From the NCBI GenBank assembly GCA_035771175.1, contig CM069590.1, positions 53,863,024 through 53,927,023 on the forward strand: DNA of 64,000 bases, written 5' to 3'. The stretch comes from Paratinospora sagittata (Eukaryota; Streptophyta; Magnoliopsida; Ranunculales; Menispermaceae). The translations under genes and the position numbers were made by a program. The notes under the pieces are model-generated. The model was not told the origin of the DNA. It searched no databases and worked only from the letters and a program-made list of their open reading frames with translations. Shown one piece after another: positions 1-43,300 of this stretch; position 1 is the first letter of the stretch, and each line of letters opens with the position of its first letter.

Positions 1-2765
1 TTATTTTCAGAAGTGAAGGGTGGGCCTTGGTGCAACGGTTGAGGTTGCTTCATTGACCTGGAGGTCATGGTTCGCTTTTTGTTTTCTCGTCCCTTTTTCC
101 TTCTTTCTTGTTTCTGGGTCTTGTGTGTTTTCTCATCTCCTGGATGCGCGACATTGCCCCTTCTTGTTTCCTTCTTTTTCTGCTATTATATTCTTGTTTC
201 TTCCTAAAAAAAAGGATACCTATTTGATTGAGAAAATAGTTGCAAGTGACAGAATTGACCCTACTTGCCAGCTAAATTTCTCTTTAATGACGAAGTTTGA
301 GAGGAGGAACCCTATATGCTCCTGCAAATGGAAGAAGATAAAGAAAAAAACTGAACTGTTCTCTTTTTTTAGTCAAAATAGCAAATATTAGCTTACTAGA
401 ATTTTTTTTTCCTTTGCTTTGGTGTACCTTAATAGTTCCTTACATTTGAAGTAGTTTTAGTTTAAGCAGGTAGGGATATACCTGCCGAGTCAGCTCGATG
501 AGTGGGCTCGGTTCTTTGTCTCTAAGGGTCAACTAAGCTAACAGCCTGACAGGAATAGTTACAATCTCAGTTCACTACAGCTCTTAGTTGTTTATGGTTG
601 ATATTCGTCTTTAGTCTTCTCAACTGATTTAATTCTGGCCATACTTTCAGAAAAACTAATAGACTTAAGAGCAATTTATTATCTAAAAAAAGTGGATGGT
701 TCTTTGAAATAATTGGCAGAAATCATGACCTATTATATTTAGCTGCTGTCTCAGTGCTTAGCTTCTTATCTATTCAGAAAAGAAAAATGTATGTTGATGC
801 TATTTGAAAAGTTGTGTTAATTTCTTTGTCAATTCTAGCCAGCTGTCGTCTTGAGGTGGATATAAAATCATAAAGGAAAGAGCATTTTCTTACCAGATAA
901 TTCACTTAGAAAAGATGAAAATGGAGTATGCTGAGTATAATTCTTGTAAAATGTAATTTTCTTTACCCTATCATCGACAAGAATATGATCGGCTGGAATT
1001 AGTGGTAGATTTTAGGATTGCATGCTCTTTCCACCATCTTAGATTGAACTGCTGTTGTTTTGCTAGGCATTGGCTGGAAAAGCTAATTAGTTGCAGTTTT
1101 GGGACTAGATACTTTGGGATCAACTTATTTTTACTTGTGAAGAAATGCTTCCTCTTTGTGATGAGAGATGGCTTCTCTAATCTTTTACTGGTGATATCCA
1201 ACTGACTCTCAGTTTCTAAAGTTCCAAGAGACAAATGACAATACAATAGATTGACTTGTTGGAAATTTGTTATTGTTTTGAAATCAGTGTCCATGTAGAT
1301 GGGATCTGTTTGCTTTTGATTTCAATGAGCATGTGGCATCAAAGAGACCTGGATCAGGAGTGGTAGTTAGGAGTTAAACTTTCTTCTTGATCCTCAAAAT
1401 GAAAAAAAAAGAGAGGCTTTAAGGACAGAAGTTGCCTATTGTAACCAATGCTTGGAAGGTATTTGATTCATGAATTCAGTGAGATAAGTGCATCAATGGG
1501 AGAGACATGGCTGGTTTTATAATTTTAAAAATTGAACAAGACTTGTGCATGGAAGCTCGCCTCAATTTGAGGATTGTCAAAAACCACGCTGAAGCTTAAT
1601 CCTCTATAGTAGTACCTTGCAAAGCTTACGTGTTGTGGCTTTCACCTCAAGGCTATGTGAGGATTAAGCCTCATTATTTGTGAAAGTAAGGCTCATGCCT
1701 CTCATCCCAAGTCCTAACCCATTTTTTCTGTTTAATTTTCCAGATGTTTTTGGGTCAAAACACTTCAATTGATATGTGAGTGAATGTGATTGTTCCTTTT
1801 ATTTCATAAAGTTTTAATGTAAGTTATTTAGGAAAGACCCAACTTTTGAAACTCCAAATCTAGACTTCTCATGTTGGAGTTACATGCACATTATTTGGCG
1901 AACTTCAATGCTATGTGTTTATCAGTCCATTACTAGGAGCCTCATCTAAGATAACCAAAAAAAGTAAAGAATCCAAAACTTTACTAGAGATGATGAGAAC
2001 TAAGAAGTGGTAATACATAGTATCTTTAAATTTAATTTGTTGAGTTCTTAGTTTCTTAGATAAAAACATAACATTTAAGAATGTTGACTTATAATATGTG
2101 CACATTGAGTTAATGCTCATGACAATTGAAGCAATTGATATAGTAAGTTTGTATCTTTTTTTTTTTTTGGAGACGAAACAAAGTAATATTATATTATCCA
2201 GAATCGATTACAGAATGAGTACCAGTGGTACACAAAATGAAAAAGCAAAACCATCCTTTTGAAATACCAAGCTTTACATACAATTTGACAATTGACATTG
2301 TTATGTGAGAGGTAAACATACATAAAAAGTAGACTATAGTTTGCGTATATTTGATTCTAACATTCCATGTTTCTCTATTTTTCATTGATATTTGCTTTAT
2401 AGAATTTTTATGAAGTCTTTTATCTAATTTTTACAACAATATGAGGTTTACACCTTATATCGCCTCAAAAAATTTCCTCAATTACACCTCAGAAATTGCA
2501 AAACGTTGGTTGGTTTTATCTTTAAAGGGTAAAAACATAAATTTGGTGCAAATTTTGCTAAACCTGATTTTGCTGGAGGAGCACTATATTGAAGATTAGC
2601 CAAATCTTGATTTTTCCTATTGATAAATCGTGACACATTGAGGGGCTGTTAAGCCTTTGCTTGCTGGAGACGTACTAGGAATGTCTTGCTTTATTTTGTT
2701 TAGTTATGATGTTTGGGCTATTTAATTGTCTATGCTTACTTCGATACTTATGTTTCTGCTTACAG
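1..2765 (+). other. Upstream NRPC2 intron (or part of it)
   Basis: I find no exon here before the 13-codon exon at 2766, so this is read as the 3' part of a long NRPC2 intron. It begins with a truncated Au-type SINE head (14-85). Around 1545-1700 there are degenerate GAGGATTAAGCCTCA-like inverted stretches resembling the subterminal repeats of the hAT-like element at 10005. Around 2155-2280 a T-run followed by sequence like the 3' end of a minus-strand LINE is visible. The rest is ordinary AT-rich DNA. The short open frames are unsupported by homology. Confidence 0.6.
14..85 (+). repeat. Au-type SINE, 5' head only
   Basis: A tRNA-derived head starting GGGTGGGCCTTGGTGCAACGG matches the copies at 28001 and 21617 in this window. 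An A-box-like TTGGTGCAACGG and a weak B-box-like GGTCATGGTTCG are present. The 3' half is missing and T-rich DNA follows. The family is assigned by resemblance to Au SINEs known in grasses and several dicots; this copy alone would not be decisive. Confidence 0.65.
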
Positions 2766-30498
<27,733 letters not shown>

Positions 30499-31762
30499 CA
30501 AGCAGGGTGCATTTCAACGGCATCATATACCTGAAGTGTTCAAAGAAATGCAGTTTTCTATCATCCTCCCATCATTTGTACAAAATGTCTGTATTGGATG
30601 TATTTTACATGTCTGGGTGTCTTCTGTGATCAAATGCTTGGTGTCGCTCGCATATCTAAGGATGTAGCATTTCTTTTCCACTTCATAAATTTTCCCAAAG
30701 AGATGCTGGGTAATTTCCCGGATCTCTCAGATGTTTTTGGAAACTAATTATTTCAAAGTTTAAATAATAAATTATTGGCCTTTTTTGTCAATGTTCTCAT
30801 GGTGTGCTGGCTACAACGGCTTGTCGTTTGCATATTTCAGTAAGGGTCAATTTATAACCTCATCAGAGAATTATCAAATGCATTGAGATGAAGGCGAAGC
30901 TTAAATGAGCCATCTGAAAGGGTATGTCCACGGTGGATTCACCCCCTTTGTTTGACTAGTGAAGACACTCAATTTAAAGAGTGCGCTGGAAAAATGAATG
31001 CAGTTGTATATGTCGAATTGTGTCGTCTTTTTTTAGACGGAGAAGGAAAAACATCAAAGTTTGCGAGGCTTGAAATTACTAAAAAGATGCAGAAGATGTG
31101 AACGTTTTTAAGGTGGAATGCTTGTATTACAACGTTGGCAGATTACTGAATAATATTCTAGAATTGCTATTGAAACATGCATGATCTTAAATCATTAGAT
31201 TGCGTACAATTGTATATAAAATCACTTACTGCAAACATTGTCCAACTCATGTGAAGGGCAAGTGATTAACAGAACAGTTGATGGCAGTCAGAACAAATAT
31301 CTTACAATCACCTGTAGGTGAATGTTGTAACAGCTTCTCCCACGGATAATAGGTAGTATTACATTTACATGGCACCTCGTACACCAATCTTCTCTTGGAC
31401 CCACTTGGTCTTTCATTAGGGCAACTACCCAACAAACATTAATCAAGTTCAATAAACTCAGTAGTTTTCTTTTGACGACTTAGGAACTTACTGCTCCATC
31501 CAATGAGATCTGCCTGATGGTGAATTGTAGGAACATTTTTTATGCCTTTGCATTAAAAAAAAAACAGAAAAAGAAGAAAGAAATTCACCAGTAACTGCAG
31601 ATTTGAAAGCATGCGCAAACATGCAAAGCTGGTTGAAACATAAAACCTCGAGCACCAGAGCAACCGGTTCGCTTGAGATTCTGGGCTGATCATCTATGTC
31701 ATAGCTAATGAATATATCTTCTTAAAACAACAGGGTCCATGGAAGGCTCCTTCCACGTTTCA
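30499..31762. other. Convergent NRPC2/MCM4 3' intergenic region
   Basis: The stop codons of NRPC2 (plus) and MCM4 (minus) face each other across 1.26 kb, which must hold both 3' untranslated regions. A possible NRPC2 poly(A) signal AATAAA lies at 30766-30771. I see no further gene, RNA or transposon end here. Confidence 0.6.
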
Positions 31763-35960
<4,198 letters not shown>

Positions 35961-36004
35961 TGGAGATCTCGCAAAGCTGAGAAGAGAGGGAGCGAGTGCG
36001 GAGA

Positions 36005-36013
36005 TTAGGGTTT
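36005..36013 (-). promoter_or_regulatory. telo-box
   Basis: AAACCCTAA on the minus strand, about 45 bp upstream of the MCM4 ATG and close to the E2F pair. The telo-box is a known plant element in promoters or leaders of genes active in dividing cells, often combined with a second cell-cycle element. Its position suggests it is in or next to the 5' leader. Confidence 0.7.
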
Positions 36014-36056
36014 GATTTGCAGGCTGAAGTTCTCGAGCGAAGTAGATTTCAACTGG

Positions 36057-36091
36057 TTTTGGCGGGAACGAGCGCTGATCTCCCGCCAAAA
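36057..36091. promoter_or_regulatory. Two inverted E2F-binding sites upstream of MCM4
   Basis: TTTTGGCGGGAA (36057-36068) and TCCCGCCAAAA (36081-36091) both match the E2F consensus and face each other as an inverted pair. They lie 97-131 bp upstream of the MCM4 ATG, where plant MCM and other S-phase promoters carry E2F sites. Role by inference: E2F/DP-RBR control at the G1/S transition. The pair is symmetric, so it could also be read from the NERD1 side, but that start is 1.3 kb away. Confidence 0.88.
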
Positions 36092-37359
36092 TGTACCACG
36101 TGAGCTTTAATGGTCAATTGGCGATAATGCCCCTTTATACTACTTAACTGTGACTGACGAGTGGGACGAACCACAATTGCGACCCGCCCCATGGACCCGC
36201 GCAGGTCCCAATTGTTTTTTTTGTTTTGTTTTTAAAGGTTTGTTTTGGTGTATAAGAAGATTTTTCTTGCTTTGTTTGAGATCAAATTAAAATTATGTTT
36301 TTTTATTTTTGAAATCAAACTTATTTGGTTGCAGTGTTTTATAAAAACTTTAGAATCTATTTTTTTAATTCAACTTTTAAATTTGTGAAAAAAACAACTA
36401 TCTTTTTACCAAATTTTTTATTTTCTTGGCTACGAAACGCACCCAGAGGGTTAAAGTACTCTAATGAAACACAGTAAGTAACTAGTGAAAGTGACAAAAA
36501 AAAAAAAAAACTCAATAATTTATTTCATTAGAGGTAAATAGTGAAATTATGCTGGAGTACTCTATAAAAAGAAAAACCATATGTCATCACATGGTTAAGA
36601 GTTTATCATCATTATATTTAGTTATTAGATTTCTTTTTTCTTTTTTTTGGTCAAGAAGTTTATTAGATTAGATAGGCTTAAATATATGGTGTGAAAAGGA
36701 TTAGAATGAAGATAAAAAGTATAACATAAATCACTAAATTTATACTATTTATATAGCAAATATCTCGTAACAATAGGGTGTTGCTTTTGTTAAAAATACC
36801 TAAATTATTTATTATTTATTATTACTCAATTAAAAATTATATTTAGCTTAAAAATAAGAAGTAAGAACATTTTTATAAAAACCTATAGCTAACTAAAAGG
36901 TAGCGAATGTTACTCAATTGAAATGTCACCAGCAACGTGTGTTATTTTTACTCACATTTTTGGAAACCAATCATTTTCTTTTTTTATTTTTATTTTATTT
37001 ATTTATTTATACTTTTAGCTTTTTTTTTTATAACTTTCATGCTAAATCCCTTTTATTCACGTAATGAATGTGTCGCGGACTAGGATTTATTTAATTATTT
37101 TCGTGCATTTGGTCAAGGTTAGGAAATAAATAAGAAGATAATAATAATAATTAAAAAGGGCCAATAAATAAACATTGTATGGAGCGGACCGGAAGTGCTG
37201 ACGGGGACAACGATGGTTCTTGTCTAGCTGGTTAGACTTCGAGCCGTGGCGATCTAGAACCGTCGTGAAACGGATCAACGGGAAGCGAATACGTAAGCTT
37301 CCACCTAGGTCGTCTTCTTCACTGCTGCAATCGAAGCTGATCCCACACTTCGTGCAGAG
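36092..37359. other. Divergent MCM4/NERD1 upstream region
   Basis: About 1.3 kb between the MCM4 promoter sites and the NERD1 ATG. Near 36230-36445 there is a MITE-like AT-rich segment (GGTTTGTTTTGG at one end, GAAACGCACCC at the other); its target duplication is not clear. The 37070-37359 part is notably more GC-rich and probably holds the NERD1 promoter and leader. No other gene seen. Confidence 0.55.
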
Positions 37360-40300
37360 ATGAGGAAGCGAGACTTGGCGATTCTTCTACTCTCTGCTTT
37401 TGCAATCTTCTTCTCTCTTCAGGTCCGTCTTTGTAATTATTATTTTCTTTTGTATTTGCGAAAATGATTCGTGTTGCTTTGATTGAAGTTTTCGGCGGAA
37501 CTTTGTAACTTTTGAGATCAGAAGACGAGAAATTTATCGAATTTCTGATCATAAAAGCTGATTCTGAGAGTAATTAGTTCTCTTTTTCTTCTTCTTCTTT
37601 TTCTTTTTCAGCATGAAGGGGATTTTTCGTTCAAGGAGGCATGGTTCCATCTATCGGACGATTATCCGATCAAGTACGAAGCCGAGCGTCTCCCACCGCC
37701 AATTGTTGCCGACCTAAATGGAGATGGAAGAAGCGAAGTTTTGGTTGCGACTTACGATGCGAAGATTCAGGTAATTATTCTAGCACTGATTTAATCGAGG
37801 AATTAGTAGCTTTACTTCCTGAATGTTACTGGAAAAACTCTTTGATATGCCGCAAAGATAGGTACTTTAGGTTTTGTAGAAAAATTCTAGAGGCCTAATG
37901 AGCCATCTAATTACAAAAGCCTTCAACTTTTTTTTCTATCTTTGTCCAAGTCACTTCAACAGATGTTGCACCTATTATCACATGGTTGAATGATGAATTT
38001 GTAATCATCTAATACTTCACACATTGATTTTGGCAATAGTTTTGCTCTTGCACCTACAAGGGGTCTAAGGTTCTACAATATATTTGCCCTAGGGTTGTAT
38101 CTGCTCCTGCTTATTGTGTGCACATCCCTTTAGGATTTAGCATCCCTGATTCTGGTTCCTCTTGGCACTTATCATTTTATATCTTCTTAGTGTGAAAGGA
38201 ACCAAGCAACAATGGAATGCCCCATTCAAAGAAGTTGCATATATATCAAAACCATTAAACTACATCAAACTAATCAGCAATTGTGGAATTCAGATACACA
38301 TATACAATGCAATCTAGAGAGAAACAGATAATGATCCGTCCTAGAATGCATACAAGTCAACATAGTTGTTTTAGACTATGATGCTTTTATATCCTTTTTC
38401 CTAAATTATGAATATGTTATTAGTTCCAGAAGTGTGTATTTGGTCAATTCTTTGGTTCTTTTTTATCATTCTCTTAACAACATCTTACATTATCATTAAA
38501 TAAACATTATTCTATCATTTGCAAGAGCCGTGGTATTCATCACTAGATTTATTTTATTTTGTCCTTTTCTATGTTGTACAAACACTAATTTATGATGGAG
38601 AAAAAAGTGGTACAATCTAAGATATATATATTGATTAGCATCTTAATCAATGGGATACATGATTTACTCTGAAGTACCCTGAGGACTCCAAACTCCCTCT
38701 CTTTGGAAGTAATAATGTTTGATAATTTACACTGAGAGTGAGATTCATCGCTATGTTTGTGTCTACTCGGTCAATCTTTCTGAGCTTGGGACTATAAATT
38801 GTGTTGCTTGTTATGATGTTATCATTGTCTTCCTCCTTAAGTTGTAATCTTGATGGGTTTTGCTAAGGTCATCATGATCAATGTATCAAAGCCACTATTC
38901 TTTCGATTTCCTGAAATAATGGTCTGTTGATTCAGGTTTTAGCACCCCATGCTAGGCGTGTAGACGAAGGGTTCAGTGAAGCACATGTGCTGGCTGAGGT
39001 GTCACTTTTGCCAGACAAGGTCCGTGTTTCGTCTGGGAGACGTGCAGTTGCCATGGCTACTGGTTTCGTTGATCGGAGTTATAAACATGGAGAAACTCGC
39101 AAGCAGGTCCTGGTAGTTGTGACATCAGGTTGGTCGGTGATGTGTTTTGATCACAACCTCAAAAAGCTATGGGAATCAAATTTGCAGGTTTCAAAGAGTG
39201 GAATTTATTCTCTTTCATTTGAGGATTGTGAAGTTTGGTGCTATTTGCTTGATTTCTAATGTTCTGTAACGTTTGACAGGAAGATTTTCCACACAATGCT
39301 CACCATAGGGAGATAGCAATTTCGATAAGCAATTATACCCTGAGGCATGGTGATGCAGGATTAATTATTGTTGGAGGGAGGATGGAAGTGCAACCTCATG
39401 TATGTTTCTGAAATTTTTGGTGCCATGACAATTCTATTCAATACTAGTAAGTTTTGGCTTGTTTTTTATGGGGAGAATAACTTCCCATTAGAGCAGTTAG
39501 CTTGAGAGTTTCTTATGCAATCCTCTGGTTGCTGAGTGCTACTCTTACGATTAGGCAATGATGTTATTTTGTTCATTTGGTCTGCAATTAAATTTAAGTT
39601 CATTACTACTAGAGTAGAGTTGAGTAAAAAGGTACAGTAGTGAGCCTCCGGTATAACCTCCATGATGTGGTAAAGGGAGGATATTAGGGGAAGCAGTCAG
39701 TGGAGATTCCCCTTTGGAGAGCCAGATGAGTATCTGGCTAAGACAATGATGGTATTTTGTTCTTGTGCTGTTTTCAGTCTCAGAAAATATGCCTCATCCT
39801 ATTTACCTTTGAACTTCTTTTTCTACATGTAACTCAAAGCTTATATAGTGTCTCCGCACACTGACACATTTGGAACTTTTGAACTGTTCTAGATTTACAT
39901 GGACCCCTTTGAAGAAAATTCTGAGCAGCATAGAAGAATCGCTAACGAGAAGGAGGTATAGTCATTTGACTGGACACTAAACTTAAGCATCTAACTTTAT
40001 TTGTTTTTTTATGTTTGTTTCATTATGCACGCCTCTGCAATCACTCTGAACTTTACCAATTTCATTTGTTATTGATAGGTCACTGTTGCATTGTTTTGTC
40101 ATTTTTTTACAGGGTGTTTATGATGTTCTTCATTTAGTAATGGGCTGTTCATTGTCTTTATGTTCTTCCTTTGCAGGCCTCTGCAAACTCTGCAACTGTG
40201 GATTTACGGCATTTTGCATTTTATGCTTTTGCTGGTCGTACTGGAGTACTCCGTTGGAGAAGAAAGAATGAGGTATCTGTTTTAATTATTCTGTTTTTGA

Positions 40301-43300
40301 CTTTTTGTCTATTTGAGACATCTGCAGTTTAAGGAAATAAGATGGTTCAACAAGTGCTGAAATTTTAAATGTTAATCTTGATGTTCATTATTACTCGAAT
40401 CTCAGACTATTTTGCACATTACACAACTGTGCAATAGCCTATTGGAGTGTCCACTCTATTTCTGATGGCATGATTGTTTGTCATCATCACTATTGTTATT
40501 CTTTTTCCTTGATGAAGCACAGGAATGGTCCTTATTAAGGCTAAGTTCTTTACTTTTATAAAGGGTAAACCATGAACAAAGAAGAGTAACAAACATGAAT
40601 GCACCTCACAATTATAATACTCACATGAGTCCTTCATGGGCCAAAGACGCTATTCACTTGATGTTATGATGCAATTTTGCTATATATGTGCATCTTATTT
40701 TATGAAGCACAGGAATGGTCCTTATTAAGGCTAAGTTCTTTACTTTTATAAAGGGTAAACCATGAACAAAGAAGAGTAACAAACATGAATGCACCTCACA
40801 ATTATAATGCTCACACGAGTCCTTCATGGGCCAAAGACGCTATTCACTTGATGTTATGATGCAATTTTGCTATATATGTGCATCTTATTTTATAAAGTAA
40901 CCACCCACTTCAACGAAAAAGTTATACACATGGTACTTTTCTCTTGTAAACTTTTGATACTGGGTGTGAATTATATATGACTACATGAGTAACTATTAGT
41001 TATGCTTACTGATTTTAATGGTGGAAAAAAGAAAAGAGAAGTGATATAAAGCCAAAAAAACTCTCTAAAGAAAATTCTAAAACCATGCTCTTATAACAAT
41101 ACATCTATAGGCTGCATCTTTTGGAACTCTTTAATCTGAGTGTACACCTTTTCTTGCCTCATATTATTTCACAACCTAGTTATTGGCCTTGGATTTGAGA
41201 AAACGTTCAAGCTTTCTGACAACCCGTTGTCCACCCTAAGTCCCTTATGTAAACTGGTGGGGGCATTGGGAAACAAGGTATGTTTCTTTAGAGATTATTG
41301 AGATAATCAAGCTGTCTCTTTCTGCTGCTTTGTAATTGGGATTCTTTTCTCTTTGCACTTTATCTTTTTTATTTGTTTAATTTTGAATAGGCGTGGTTCT
41401 TTTTTTTATTGCTTACTATCATTTCCTGAGTTGTTGCAAGCATTCGTCATCTTTTACTTGCATTGGCATTTTGGACTTGTAGAACTTCCAGACACATTCG
41501 TCAGATGCATCCCAGTTAATTCCACAACATAATTACAAGCTAGATGCTCATGCTTTAAATAGTCGTCATCCTGGAGAGGTATGTTTCCAATGGTAACCTT
41601 GGAAAATTAGTAAGTGTTTTTGAACTATATATTTCATAGTAGGTTTTCACCAATTTTCATGCAGCACAGAATATGTTATTTGTTTATAAATATTTGGGTT
41701 AAGCTCAACTTTAATGGTTCAGATCACATGGGGAAAAAGTGCTCTCTTATACTGGGTCCTCTGGTTGAGGATTTTGATATGATGTGGGATTAGTGGCTTG
41801 TGCAAAAACCTCTAGAACTCCATTATTGCTTACTTTTAGAGCAGGAGCAAAGATCAAACTAATGAAAGGATATAAGTGAAGGCCTTCAGATCCACCATTA
41901 AGAAAAGAAGGCCTTAGCCTTAGCAGTGTTCTGTGACAAAAGTTTGCTTGGGAGGGGTCAGTGTGAACTTTTGCTTCTTTTTCTATCTCTTTGGATCTTG
42001 TTTTAGAGCATAACAAAGATCAAATCCTTTTTCTTTTTTTTTTTGAATGGGGGCACTGTTAGTTAGTAATTGAGTAACATTAATGAACTAACAGTTATTT
42101 GATGTTCTTCAATTTAATCATAATAGTGCAAGAAAAGCTTTTGAGAATATAATTCCAATTGTGTCCTGTTTCATTTAGATAATTTTTAAATGTTGCTATT
42201 TAAAATTACTAGAGGACACAAAACTGACCATCTCTCTCTCTCCCTCTCTTGGTGCGCACAAGCTATAGTTATATTATATCAATAAAGTTTGCAAGATTTT
42301 TTCTTCAGTTGTTTTTGCAATAGTATTTCTGGTCATCCCTGTTATTTTAAGTATTGATGTTCCATCTTTGTTGTATCCTGGCTGCTTTAAATTATATTGG
42401 AGTCATTTTATTTAAAGATAGAGTGGTTCAAGTTATAATGATAGAATTTCAAAGAAGACCTAATTTGACTAGTTATTATAGAGATAAATGTGTTTTTTGT
42501 GTTTGTTTCCCTGGTCATTGAACTTGATTTTCCATTGTCATTCTGATGCTTACAGTGCCTGGTATTTAACTTTTTACAGCAGGTATATGTTGTCCATCTG
42601 CCTCATGTGGTTTGTTTAATTTAGAATTGTTTTCTGATATTCTATTTTCTTTAAGCTTTTAAGATTTCTTGAGAGCATAATGTCTTTTCAGCCTTCATTT
42701 CTTCTGTTGCAAAGTGACTTTTAGTTTAACAGTGTTGTTTGCTTCATTGAAATGAGATACTGCTTTTACATTGCATGGTAATTTTGTTCCAGTTGATTAA
42801 GTTATTCTAGGATTGAGAACAAATTAGGGGTGTTTTAAGCTAAAATCATCTTTGGTCTTTTCCATGGGCTCATGCAAATATGTTGAATGGCAGTTTGAAT
42901 GCAGAGAATTCAGAGAATCAATCCTAGGAGTACTGCCACATCATTGGGTAATCATAAACTCCTTTCCTGATTCTTTTCCCTTTTATACTGAAGGGAGATG
43001 ATGGTACAAACTCACACTGCAATGACTAACCAGGATAGGAGGGAAGACACTTCTTTTGAGCTGGCACACTTTAAAAGACACAAGAGGAAATCATTGAAGA
43101 AAACACCTGGGAAAAATAGCAACTACCCATTTCATAAGCCAGAGGAAAACCATCCTCCTGGGAAGGACTCAACTAAGAAAATCCCACGCCTTATTGGGAG
43201 AGCTACAAATATTGCTGGTTCAGCAAAATCAAAGAAGGTATGATTACTTGGAATTTATTAATTCATTTATTACTATGTTAGACAATGGAATGCCTTACCG

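Noticed and set aside
42998..43243. 81-codon frame as a separate gene
   Set aside because: It is NERD1 exon 9 read into flanking intron sequence; splice sites and protein homology define 43034-43237.
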